Shown: positions 53,001 to 63,528 of the stretch, one piece after another
Layout of the letters: the number at the start of each line of letters is the position of its first letter
Numbering within the stretch: the first letter of the stretch is position 1
Assembly: GCA_008330645.1 (NCBI GenBank)
Contig: VLTN01000010.1
Span: 310,001 to 374,000, forward strand
Direction: 5' to 3'
From: Cafeteria roenbergensis
Taxonomy: Eukaryota > Sar > Bigyra > Bicosoecida > Cafeteriaceae
DNA: 64,000 nt
Notes under the pieces: model-generated
What the model was told of the DNA's origin: nothing
Seen by the model: the letters and a program-made list of their open reading frames with translations, nothing else
Database searches by the model: none
Made by a program: the position numbers and the translations under genes

Positions 53001-56000
53001 GCGCCCACGGCGGGCTTTGCTGCCCCGTGGGACGCGCCAAGGCCTGGCTCTCGCGGCTCTGCCGCGCCCTCACACGGGGCTCGGACCGGCAGGCTTCCGG
53101 CAATGGGAGGCCGATCCCCCTCCGGTGCCGCGGCCGCTGCCGCCGCCGCCGCAGCGGCCATGGCGCCAACGAGGGTGCCGCGCGAGTTTGCGCGGTTTTC
53201 GGACTCGCCGCTGCCCCCGACGGATGCCGGACTGATCGGCTCTGCCACCTACGACGCCACGGCCAGGCGATGGCGGGTGCGCGTGTGGCCGTCGGACGCG
53301 CCCGTCGCCACGCGGGCGGAGCTCGCGACGCTGCTTCGCTGGATGCGGTTCATGCTCGTGGCCATTCGCGCGCAGCACTCGCGCCGAATGCTCAGTCGAG
53401 CGCTTGGCGCTGCGATCCGGGCCCATGAGGAGCCCGACGGCAGGGTTGCCCGCCGCGTGGCGCATGCCGAGGCGGAGACGGATCTCGCCTCTCGCCTCAC
53501 CTCGCCCAGGTCAAAGCTGGGGTCGGAGCCAGGCAGCGCCGCGTCAAGCCGCCGCGGGTCGGTGTCAGGCCGGAGCGGCCGCTCCCGCGACAGGCCGGCA
53601 CGGGGCGGCGGGGCGGAGGACGCAACGGCGCAGGCCAGGGCGCGGCGTGCAAGCGTGACGGACGTCGCATCAGCGGCCATGGGCATTGGCGACGCCAGCG
53701 CCATTGCCGAGCTCACAGCAGCCGCGTCGACGGCGGCCACCTCGCGTCAAGCGGCCCGCACGGCAGCTGAAGCTGCGGACTCTGCGCTGTGGGCGGCCGC
53801 CGCGCGGCTCTACCGCATGGGCCTCCCGTTCTGCCTGCAGCTTCGGAAGCAGCTTGACGGGGTGAGCGTGGGTCCGGGCGAGGGCGGCGGCGGCGGCGGC
53901 GGCCGAGGCCTCCAAGGCGGCGTCGCAGGCCGCATGGCGCTGGCCAACGCTGCTGCGCCGATCACGGCTGGCGCCTCGTCCCTGCGGGCTGCAATCGGAA
54001 GGTCGAGCGCCGGCAGGGCTGCGACGCCGGCGGAGCGGGCGGCAAGGGCGTTTCGGGAGGTCGACGAGAAGGCCACCGGAAAGGATGCCTCGGCCTCTGT
54101 GGATGCTCTGGCCGCCGCGGCTCGCAACGAGGCCGCCATCGGCGGGGCGAGCAGCGATGCAGCGGGCGGCAGCGCCGCTGCCATCCCCGCCCCACTTCGT
54201 CCGCGCCCCCTGTCACAGCCGGCAGTCCCGGAGTGGGCGTCCGCTGACGCGGCGCTTTGCATGGCCCCGCGCGGCGTGCTCGCCCCGGTCATCGCCGCAG
54301 CGGCGCCACGCGTGGTGCGCGACAGCGCGCGTCTCATGTCCATCTGCTGGCACGAAGTGTGTCGCCGCGCGGAGGTGTCCGACCCCGACAGGGGCGCGCT
54401 GCTCCGCCGCGTCTGGAACGACGGCAGAGCCGTGAGAGCCCGCCTGCTTCGCGAGGAGCAGCGCGAGGAGGCCGTCCTCGGCAAGGTGCTGGACCGGGTG
54501 ACGGACGTGCTGGAGCAGGCGTTGGAGGAGGAGAGGGCGGCCGACGCTGTGCTCTCGCGGCTGCAGGGCCACGCGAAGAGGAGCCTGGCAGAGCTCAAGG
54601 CCGTGGAGAGGGTGGTGTTCCCGCTGGGAAGGTCGCCCGAGGCGGAGGCAGCGGCGCGGCGGCGGCTTCGAGCCGAGGCCCGCCGCACCCGCCGGCTGGC
54701 GCAACGGGCGCAGTCCGGCGGGTTTGGCACGGACGACTTTGGCGGGTCCAGCGACGAGGAGGCGAGCGGTGCTGCTCAGAACTCGGTCAATTTCCGCTCC
54801 ACTGCGAAGCTGATGGCTGCACTTGCAGCGGGGGGCGGCGGCGGCATGATGACGATGAAGTCGTCGGCAGCGCTCATCGCTCCGCCGCAAGGCGCCGAGT
54901 CAGACTCAGAGTACGACTCCGAATACGATTCCGAGTACGACTCTGAGTACGACTCCGAGTACGACTCCGAGTCGGATTCGGAGGCTTCGGCAGGTGGGAG
55001 AAGGGCACGCCGTCGGCGCCAGGCTCGGCGCCTGGGCAAGGCTGGCGCCCGAGGGGACAGCAGCGAAGGCGACAGCGACGGCGAGCGCGGAGGCGAGGCG
55101 GGCGCGCGGCGGCGCCGAAGGCGCAAGGGCCATCGCCGGCGCGGGGGGCGCCGCGGCGAGGAGGGGGACGAGAGCGATGACGCCGGAGGCGGCGGGGGGC
55201 GGCGCCGAGGCCGGCGGAGCCGGGGCAGGTCAAGCCGCGGCCGCGGCCGTCGCCGTCGCGGCAGCCGCTCGGCCGGCAGCGGGAGCGAGGTCAGCGACTC
55301 CGAGGACAGCAGCGGGCATGCCTCAGGGCGCCGGAGGGGGAGTCGCCGCCGCCGGGATCGGCGGGGTCGGTCGGACTCTGGTCGCTATGACAGCGAGTCC
55401 GGCTCTGACGGGGCGTCAAGCGGCGGGTCGAGGCGCGGAGGCGGCGGCCGCGGCGGCAGGTCCAGGCGGTCGCGGCGGGAGGAGCGGCGGCGGCGGCGGC
55501 AGAGCGGCGGCAGTGGGCGCGGCGGCGAAGCAGACAGCGGTTCGAGCAGCGACAGCGGCGGGGGGCACAGCTCGAGAGGTCGCGGCGGGCGGGGCCGATC
55601 GCGGCGTCGCGGCTCGCGGCGGCACCGCGGCGACGGCAGCGGGTCGGACTGGGGTTCCGGCGGCGAGGAGGAGGACGAGGAGGTGCAGGTCAGCGAGTCG
55701 GACGGCCAGGGCGGCCGGCGGGTGGTCACGGTGACGAGGCGGCGGAGGCGGGGCCGGGGCCGGGGCCGGGGCCGGAGCCGACGTGGCGATGACAGCGCCA
55801 GCGCCAGCGACGGTGACGACGGCGGCGGTGGAAGGCGGCGGCGTGGCAGGCGGCATCGCCGCGGGTCCGGAGACGACGACGGGAGCGACAGCGGCGGGTC
55901 GCTGCTCTCTGAGAGCGGGGGCCTGCTGGGGGACGCGGGCGAAGAAGGCGGGCGCAGGGGCCGGGGTCGGGGCAAGCGCAGGGGCGGAAAGGGCGGGGGT

Positions 56001-56741
56001 CGCCGGCGGCGAGGAAAGTCGGGGACGGGCGAGGCCGGAGGCGAGTCGGGCCAGGACGAGGACGAAGAGGGCCCCAGCAGAGCCCTGAACCAGCTGCTCG
56101 GCGCGGCGGGGAGCGAGGGCGGCGAGGAGAGCCCAGGCAAGGGCAGGGGGTCCCGCAGTGGCGGCCGCTCCGGCCGTGGCGCAGGCGGCGAGGACGGGGA
56201 CGAGGACGGCGATTGGAGCGGGGACGGGGCTCCAGACGGCGACGCGGGGGCGAAGGGGCAGCGGGGGCATCGCGGGAAGAGGGGGGCGAAGAAGAAGGGC
56301 CACGGCGGCGGGGCTGCGGCCGCCGGAGACGATGACTCTGACGGCGCTGCGGGCGCTCGGCGCCCGGAGACGAAGAGGAGCAAGGCCAAGCGCCCTGGGC
56401 TGTCCAAGGAGGCGAAGCGGCCGGCTGCAATCCTGGCGGGGCGCCGAATGGCGGACCTGAGCCCTGAGGACCTGCGGACGGTGGCGGCGCTCGCGCTGGA
56501 GGAGGTGCCGCACATGAGCGCGGAGGACCTGCTTGGCGAAGCCGCGGCGCTGCGTGCGTCCGTCAGCAAAATGGAGCAGAAGACGGCCGACGCCAAGAGC
56601 GGCAAGCTCAAGGAGCAGCTGCTCCACAGGCGCAGCCTCATCGCCCAGGGCAAGACTCGCGAAGCGGGAGTTGAGCACGCGAGCGCGCAGACGCCAGCGA
56701 GGTGGGCGGAAGCGGACCGGGAGGCAGCCCCGGCTCCCTGA
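48849..56741 (+). CDS. giant 2,630 aa mostly disordered protein with a helical core, possibly axonemal
   Basis: One uninterrupted frame of 7.9 kb, the longest in the window, without introns. Residues 1-1430 are Ser/Gly/Ala/Arg-rich and disordered, with several tandem repeats. An ordered part begins near residue 1440 (FARFSDSPLPPTDAG, RWRVRVWPSD, ATLLRWMRFMLVAIRAQHSRRML) and continues with YRMGLPFCLQLRKQL. Around residue 1820 the segment SICWHEVCRRAEVSDPDRGALLRRVWND resembles the 'QCFDELIRQVxxxCxERGLLLxRVRDE' core of axonemal dynein light chain p28/DNALI1-type domains, followed by a long coiled coil. Then come YDSE repeats and 450 residues of Arg/Gly/Ser/Asp repeats. The C-terminus is helical (DLSPEDLRTVAALALEEV). 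The axonemal link is an inference from one motif. Composition, not sequence, drives the tail. Confidence 0.7.
50033..50064 (+). repeat. AGC trinucleotide run encoding poly-Ser in giant protein
   Basis: About ten AGC codons followed directly by a poly-Gly stretch (GGCGGGGGC repeats). Confidence 0.88.
50310..50435 (+). repeat. 18-bp minisatellite, seven identical copies
   Basis: Unit GGGGCAGCCGCCTCTGGC encodes Gly-Gly-Ala-Ala-Ala-Ser. Seven copies are identical at every base, followed by a degenerate partial copy. Perfect identity indicates recent expansion or homogenisation and likely length variation among individuals. Confidence 0.95.
52350..52385 (+). repeat. GAC-GCG/GCC repeat encoding (Asp-Ala)n
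   Basis: Six-base units with one or two third-base changes encode alternating Asp and Ala in the giant protein. Confidence 0.8.
54899..54980 (+). repeat. 12-bp degenerate repeat encoding Tyr-Asp-Ser-Glu units
   Basis: Five to six units of GAGTACGACTCC. Units differ only at third codon positions (GAA/GAG, GAT/GAC, TCC/TCT), so the protein repeat is conserved while DNA drifts. The spaced Ser/Tyr in acid context look like casein kinase 2 targets. Confidence 0.88.
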
Positions 56742-57140
56742 ATCGTGTCAAAGAGTATTCGAGCGACTGCGTGCTCCGGGTGCATATCATTCCAATAGCT
56801 GCGTGATTCAGACCTGGCCAGGCCGACCCACTCTCACGCGATGCGGGCACCGTTCTACTGCTCTTCTGGCTCGGATCGTGTGCGGCGCTGCCGGTCCTGC
56901 GATCCGGTGCGCGTGTGCGTGTGCGCGCAATTTCTACACCTCCCGGCATGAGCAGGGACCTGCTGGCTCGCCAAACGAGGGGTGTTGGCGGCTCGCGCAG
57001 ATGCCGCGCGGCACACCGACTCACTCGAGCGCACGCAATCGCGGCACACAGCCGATGCAACCACTTGCACCATAATATTTGCAGGCAAGGGTCCAGCCGG
57101 CCCTCGCTCCATTCAGAGGTTCCGAAACATACTTGGGAGC
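56742..57140. other. 399-bp spacer between convergent giant gene and HSF gene
   Basis: Holds both 3' ends. Noticeably less GC-rich (for example 56770-56800 and 57060-57085). A TAATATTT patch near 57072 could serve as a poly(A) signal region, but no canonical AATAAA was seen. Confidence 0.4.
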
Positions 57141-60100
57141 CTATCCCCGGGCTGGCGGGTGTGCCGGGGCCTCCACGACCCCGTTGGAGGTGCTGGCTTG
57201 CCACGTGTCGTGCTCAAACCCCGCGCGGTCGCCCAGCAGGGACGGCAAGGACGGAAGCGACGCGTTGAGCGAGGACACCTCGGCCCGAGTCACGTGCGCC
57301 GGCTCGGCGGTCGCAGTGGCATGGGCGGCTGCTGCTCTGCCAGCACCTCGGCTGTCACCCCGCGGGAGCCGGGGCACGCTGCTGTGGGCCATTGCCGCGC
57401 TGCCGTGCACCGCTGCCGCCAGGGCAGCGCGGGAGGCGGCTGCGGTGCCCAGCGCGGCCACCTGGCGAGCGTGCTTCACCGTGTCATGCGAGACTTGCGT
57501 GGGGGTGGGGGGGCCAGCAGCGCCGCCATGGTCCTGGCCGGCGGCGTCGTCGGTGAGGCGCCTTGCCAGCTCGAGGGCGGTCCGTTTCCAGAACTCCAGC
57601 TCCTGCGCCGCAGCGAGGCCCGCATCGTGGGTAGGGTACGCCGAAGCCGTGTGGGGGGGCATGGCACTGGCGCTCGGCGCGGAGCCAGCGGCCCCTGCAG
57701 CGCTGCGGGGCGGAATGGCCGGAGGGTGCGAGGGCGGGTCGAAGTTGGCCGGACTCGCTGCCCGCCCCGGGGAGTTGGCGCTGGCGAAGCCCGACTGCGA
57801 GGCGTGGCCAAAGCCGACGGGGGTGCCCCCCGACCGGACCGAGGACGCCCTCGGGGGGCGGACGGAGGGCGGGCCCATGCGCAGCGGCAGCGCCGGCGCG
57901 CTCGACACCGCAGTGGTGCTCGCGGGGATGACTGGGGCAGCAGCCTCGTCCCGGTGGGTCGCCGCCCAGCGCACCAGGGCGTCGCCCACCTCCTGGGGGG
58001 TCACGCTGGTCACGGGCGCCATGCTGGCGGGAACGGCCCCGGCAGCCGACATGGCCGTGGTGGCGGGGTTGCGGCGCACGGGCAGGCCCCGCGGGGGGCG
58101 GGACGCCGCCGGCGCGGACCATCCCATCGCAGCGGCCCCGAAGCTGGACGAGACAGCCGACATGCCTGAGCTGCCTGTGACGGTGCTGGGTGGCCTGCCG
58201 GGAACCCAGCGCTGCCGGGAGGCTGCTTCGCCGCTGCTTCCCTTGCCGTGAGAGGAGCCGTCGCCACTGTGAGAGGGTCCGTGGCTGCCGCGGCTGTCCC
58301 TGTGTGACCCCACGCCGGGCACCCCGGCGCTCACTGACGTGCCTTGAACCGAGCCCGTGGCTGCCATGTCGTGCCCCGTGGACCCGCCCCCGTCGGTGGA
58401 GGCGGAGGCCTTGCTCTCAGTGGTCTGCACGAACACCGCCCCGGTCTCGCGCATTGCGTCGGCGGCGGCCGATGCAACTGCGGCCATTGTGGACGAGTCC
58501 TCCGTGTCGGCGAACAGCTTGGTGGTGTGGATCTTCACCGGGATGTCTACGACGGACACGCCGCCCGTGGGGGTCTGCACGGCGATTGGCATCGTCGCGG
58601 ACGACACCGACTCGATCACGCTCGCGCCAATCGCAGCCGCAGCGGCGACGGCCGGCGACGGCCCCGGCATCGCCGCTGCGGCCCCCACAGAGTCTGCCGC
58701 TGCCGCAGCGGCAACGTGGCCGGCAGGCTGCCCCGAGCTGGCAAGGGCGGCAGTGCGGCCGCCCACTTCAGGGGCTCCGGTGTGAACGTCGAGGGCCGGG
58801 TTAACGGGGCCAGATGGCTCTGCCGGACGGAGCGACACGGACGAGTACATTCGCGAGGTCGAGCCGTCCCCGGAGGTGACCGACGGGCGGCTGGCAGCGT
58901 AGCCGGTCGTCGATGCGCCCCCGCCGGCCGGAGGGCTCTGGGCCGGGCCCGCCGCGGCAGCGTCCTTGGCCAGCAGAGCCTCAGAGCCCGGCGTGCCCCT
59001 CGCGGCCGCGGCGGCCACTGCGTGGCCGAGCGCCGCTCGCTTGGCAGACGGAGCAGCCTCCCTCGACCCTGTCGTGCCAGAGCCGGCGGTGGAGCCGTCG
59101 TCTCGCCCGCGCTTCCGCGACGCGTCCGGGGGCGCCGCAAGCAGGCCCGTCATGCCCATGCTGGTGATGGCCGCCGCTGCTGCTGCCGCCGCCGCGCTGG
59201 ATGTCGGGCTGGTGGATCCTGTGCTTGGGGGCAGAGCCGCGTGGCCTGGGTTGGCGACGACGTCCGTTGCGCCGCGAACAGGGTGCGGCTGCGCCTCCTC
59301 CTCCTGCTGCTGTCTCTGCAGCTGGGGCTTCTGGTGCTGTCCGGAAGACGAGGAGGAGGAGGACGTTGACGGGTCGAACTGGGACAATCCTCGCGACGCT
59401 GCGCATGATCCGCTCGTCGTCGGCGGCTCAGGCGTGTCCCAGCTTGCTTGCGCGGGCGCAGGTGCGATGGCGGCAGTGGTGGTCGCCGCAGCGGCCATCA
59501 CGGGAGGAGTCGATGTGATGGCGTTGGCCGCGACCGATGCGGACGCCGTCGTCGTGGAAGCGGTGAAGGGGTGCGAGAACACCATGCCGGCGGACCTGGC
59601 CGCGGTCATGAGGGCGGACGTGATGGAGGAGGCCGGGTTGGCGCCCGCGGAGGTGGCGGCCATGCTGGGCTGGCTGATGGGAACGAGGTTGGCAGTGTTC
59701 GGGTTCTCCGTGTTGAACACGATGGTGGCCTGCGGGACGACCCGAGTGATGGCGATTTGGGAGACGTCTCCGCCCGAGGAGTGGTGGTCGGACGTCGTGG
59801 AGCGTTGGCCGGCGGAGGAGTTGTTGGTGTGCACCGAAATCGCGCTCTGGCCAGGCGGGGCCGTGACTGGGTTGCCGCTAGCGTCAGTGACGGCCACGTT
59901 TGCGGTGATGGCCGGGTTTTGGGCGGGCAAGCCCACGGGAAGCCCCTCGGAGGTGCCAGATACCGAGCCGATCGCGGAGTGCTCTCCGACGGCGCAGGCT
60001 GGCCCAGCCTCGTCGCCGGAGGACACCCTGGTCATGTGGTGGATCGGCCAGCCGCCTGATGCGGGCGCCGCGGACGCGGGCGGTCTCGCCGCCCTTGCTC

Positions 60101-63100
60101 CAGCCATGGACGTGGCCACGCCGGACACTGCCGCCGCCAGCGCATCCAGGCCGGACGCTCCAGGCGCCCCTCCGAGGGCATGCGCCACGTAGGCGTCGGC
60201 CATGAAGGCCGCCCGCGTGGAAGCAGGCTGTGCCACAGAGGTGGGCTGGTGCTGCTGGTGCGGCTGCGGGTGCTGCTGCGGCGGCTGCGGCTGCTGTTGC
60301 TGCTGCTGTTGGTGCGGTGCGAACTGCTCCCGCTGCGCTGCGCTCGTGGGCGCGACAGCCGGCTTCAGGCCAGCGGCGCTCGCCGCCGCAGCTTGCTGCT
60401 GTCGCATCCGAGCCGACTCGTCAGGGACGTCAAACTGCAGGGAGCCGTCGTCGCCGCTGGAGCTGGGAATGACAGGAACGGCGCCAAAGGCGGCGTCTCT
60501 CATTGCGTAGTTGGCCCGGGAGGAGTCGATGGAGACGACTGTGGCAGCGTCGCCGGCCAAGCTCGGGATGACGGGCACGACCGCCGTGGCGGGGCCAAGC
60601 GTGCCCGGTGCGGTCATTGCGCTCATCTGGTGGGACACAGCTGCGTTGGACGTGGCCCGGACGGAGTCAGACTGCGAGCAGGGGGACCCCGTGCCGTCGA
60701 CGAAGGGGGAAGGCGGGGGCCTGCCGCCGTAGGACGCTGAAGGGAAGTTGCTGATCGCCGAGGAGGAGAGGAGCACCGGGATGGACACCGAGGGCGTGAC
60801 GGACATCCCGCCCTGGAAGGCGGACAGCATGGGGCTGGCTGGAGCGGCGTCGTTGGACGTGCTGATGGCGGAGGGGCGAGGGCCCTTGCCCGAGGTCCCG
60901 AAGCGGGAGCCGTACGTCGGCTCGGCGGTCCCAGAGCTGCCCTGGGAGGCGGAGCCAATGCCCCTGCCAGGCCCGCGGGCTGCGGGGAATTGGCCGATTC
61001 CCGGGATGCCCGAGGAAGCGGGGGCGGGCGGGGCCTTCCCAGCCGCGCGCTGCGGCGAAGGGGCCATGCCGCCCGCAACGGGGCCAATCATGGGCATGGT
61101 TGCGGGGTTGCCCGCGCTCTCGCGCTTGACGGAGCTGCGGCCCGCGGACGCAGCGCTGCCCAAGCCGAGGGAGAGGACAGAGTCGCCCCCGCCAACGCTC
61201 ATTGCATCGCCTGAGCTGGGGATGCCGCCCTGAGGCAAGGGGTGGCGGAGCTGCGCCTGCCGCTGCTGGGTGTGCTGGGCGGCATGAGCTGCGCCGGGCC
61301 GGGAGAGCTCCCTCTGGGGGGCATGCATCGAGCCCGAGGAGTAGCCGGCGTCGTCTCCGCGGCGGCCAGCGGCATACGGGCCATGCGCAGACGCCGACAA
61401 GCCGTGCGGCGACGCAACGGGAGGAGGCCGCTCAAGGCCGTCGCGGGGCGCGTGGCCGACCCCGCCGGCCATCGAGGACTGGTAGGAGCCGATGCTGACG
61501 CCCCGGTGCAGCACCGTGAGCACCCCGGCAGCCTGCTCGTCGGATGCGGACCCGGGGCCGGGGCCGCCGCCTGCGCCGCCGCCGCCGCCGTTGGCGCGAG
61601 CGGGCGTCGCCCCGTAGTGGGACCCGGTGGACTTGGGGCCAAGCGCCGATGCGATGGCCATGTGGTGCCCCATGCTGAGGTCGGGGGGGCCGGAGTCGTG
61701 GCCCGCCGCCGGCTCGCCGATGGCGATGTCGACGGCAGCGGAGAGCGCCCCAAGCGAGCCGACCTCCATGGCGGTGCCCGGGGAGCGTGGCGGCTCCCTG
61801 TGGCGGCCGCCGTGGGGCTGGTAGTGGCTGGAGTACCCGTGCCCCGGGTGGGAGCGCTGGGGCTGCGGCCCGACAGCAGCGTAGGGGGAGGGGTTGTACG
61901 GCGCAGCGGGGGGCACCACAGCTCGAGCGGGAGGCATCCCCCCGGGCCGGCCGGGGTAGTGCACCTGCCGGCTCGTGTGCGGAGAGTGGGATGCGTCGGT
62001 GCGGTAGCCTGCCGACCCGGCCATCATGGACGACGGGTGGCCGAGCTGGTTGCCGAAGGCGTCCGCGCGTCCGGCGGGCCCGTCGCGCTGGCCGAAGGGC
62101 GGCACCAGAGACCCGCCGGCGCCGCTGCCTCCCGCGGATGCAAGGTGGTGGGAAGACATGAGCTGGGAGCCGTTCGATCCGGAGCTGGAGTAGGAGGGCG
62201 TCGTGTGCGTGGTGGGAACCGCAATAGCGGGGCGGGAGGGGTATTGCAGCGGGGGTGCCCCTGGCCCAGCCCCAGCGGGACTGGAGGAGGCGTAGCGCGC
62301 CGACTGCCCGTGCGCATAGCTCATATGGGCAGAGTGAGGCGGCATCTGGTGCTGCAGCAAGGCGGAGGGCGGCGCCTGCTGGTGGGCGTGCGGCGGAGGG
62401 TGAGCAGCAGCAGCGTGTCCCCCAACGAACATGCCGCCTCCGTTCGTGCCGCTGATGCTGGGCCCCGCGCCGTGCGCGCTCCACCCCGCGTCCAAGGCCG
62501 CGTCCCGTCCTGCGGCGGCTGCGCGGCGCCCAGAGCGCCTGCTGCCGCCGGTGGCGGGACTGGCGTCGCCGCTGACTGCGCTGGAGCCAGGGGCCGCGCC
62601 AAGCGTTGCGCCTGCTTCATCGGCGGCGACGCCCCTCCACGCCTTGCCAGCGCTTCGGGCCGCCTTGCCGGGAAGCCGCTTCTTTGCCTCCTGCACCTTG
62701 AGCGCGCGCTGGCCCGACTTGTTCGTCCGACGGACCACCTTGCCAAGGTCCTCGAACCCGTTCTTGTGGAAGTACTCGTGCTCGTAGATGACCCAGTCGG
62801 GGCTGTCCGGGTCGGCAACGCGAGAAAACCTGCGGGGAGGAGTGGGAATCAAACAACAAACGCCGCTCGCAGCATCGCAGCGACGGAACGACCGCATCTC
62901 GCAACGAGGCCAGCTGCAAAGGGCTGCCGGCGAATTCGCAATGCCGGCGCAGGTCCGTCCTCTGGGGCCAGCCACACCGCAGTCCAAGGGCAAGGCACGC
63001 CCAGCGGTGCCAAGCCCAGCGCTTCGCTCGGGCGGCCGAGCCCCGCTCCGCTGCTTCGCTCACGCGTAAAAGTTGAGCTGCGACTCGAGCAGGAGCCCAA

Positions 63101-63528
63101 CGTAGCCAAAGCGGGAAGGGAGGGGTCGCAGGGGTCTGGGCGGAGAGCTAGCGGCGGGCTCGGCGGCGCGTTGCGTGGCGGCGGCGCGGACCGCTGAGAG
63201 CACCAGCCTCGGAGACACGGCGCTTGGCCGCGCTCCCCCCGCGGCTGATGGGCACCCCCCTGCACGGGTGCCCCTGCCCGCAGCGCGTCCCTCCATGTTG
63301 CGGAGCCTGTCTCACCTGCCTGCACGTGCTGCTAAACTTGGAGGTCCGGAAGTACTTGCCGAGCACCTCGGCTTCCAGCCTTTTCACGTCCTTGACGACG
63401 AACCTCGTCCCCGTGGCGTCCCAGCCGATGATCTCGCTGTCGCCCTCGTCCACCATCGCGTACAAGGACGTCAAAAACTTGGCGACCGGGCGGTTCGTCA
63501 GCGACTGCGGCCTGCGGCCGTCGGCCAT
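57141..63528 (-). CDS. giant heat shock factor-type transcription factor (1,971 aa)
   Basis: Three exons: 63528-63316, 63077-63064 (14 nt) and 62829-57141; introns 238 and 234 nt, phases 0 and 2. The HSF DNA-binding domain starts near residue 13: PVAKFLTSLYAMVDEGDSEIIGW, then FVVKDVKRLEAEVLGKYFRTSKFSSTCRQ, joined to LNFYA from the micro-exon and then FSRVADPDSPDWVIYEHEYF. This matches the canonical KFSSFxRQLNxYGFxKV block, though Ala replaces the usual Gly after LNFY and Thr-Cys replaces Phe-Val. No clear HR-A/B heptad trimerisation region follows; instead a basic stretch and 1,800 residues of Gly/Ser/Ala/His/Gln-rich low-complexity sequence, with poly-Gln and one late helix (AQELEFWKRTALELARRL). 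It should bind heat-shock elements. Size is far above the usual 300-900 aa. Confidence 0.88.
60235..60325 (-). repeat. CTG/CAG-rich tract encoding Gln/His/Pro-rich segment of HSF
   Basis: Interrupted GCTGCTG runs on the plus strand encode QQQQQQ with His and Pro, typical of activation domains. Confidence 0.85.
63064..63077 (-). other. 14-nt micro-exon in the HSF DNA-binding domain
   Basis: CTCAACTTTTACGC sits between GAGTCGCAG and GTGAGC on the minus strand. It encodes LNFY plus two bases of the next codon and fits the phase-0 end of exon 1 and the phase-2 start of exon 3. Without it the most conserved block of the HSF domain is missing. Confidence 0.88.

Noticed and set aside
58966-60192. 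408 aa plus-strand frame with plausible-looking acidic text
   Set aside because: Antisense to the HSF low-complexity exon; no start context, domain or splice partner.
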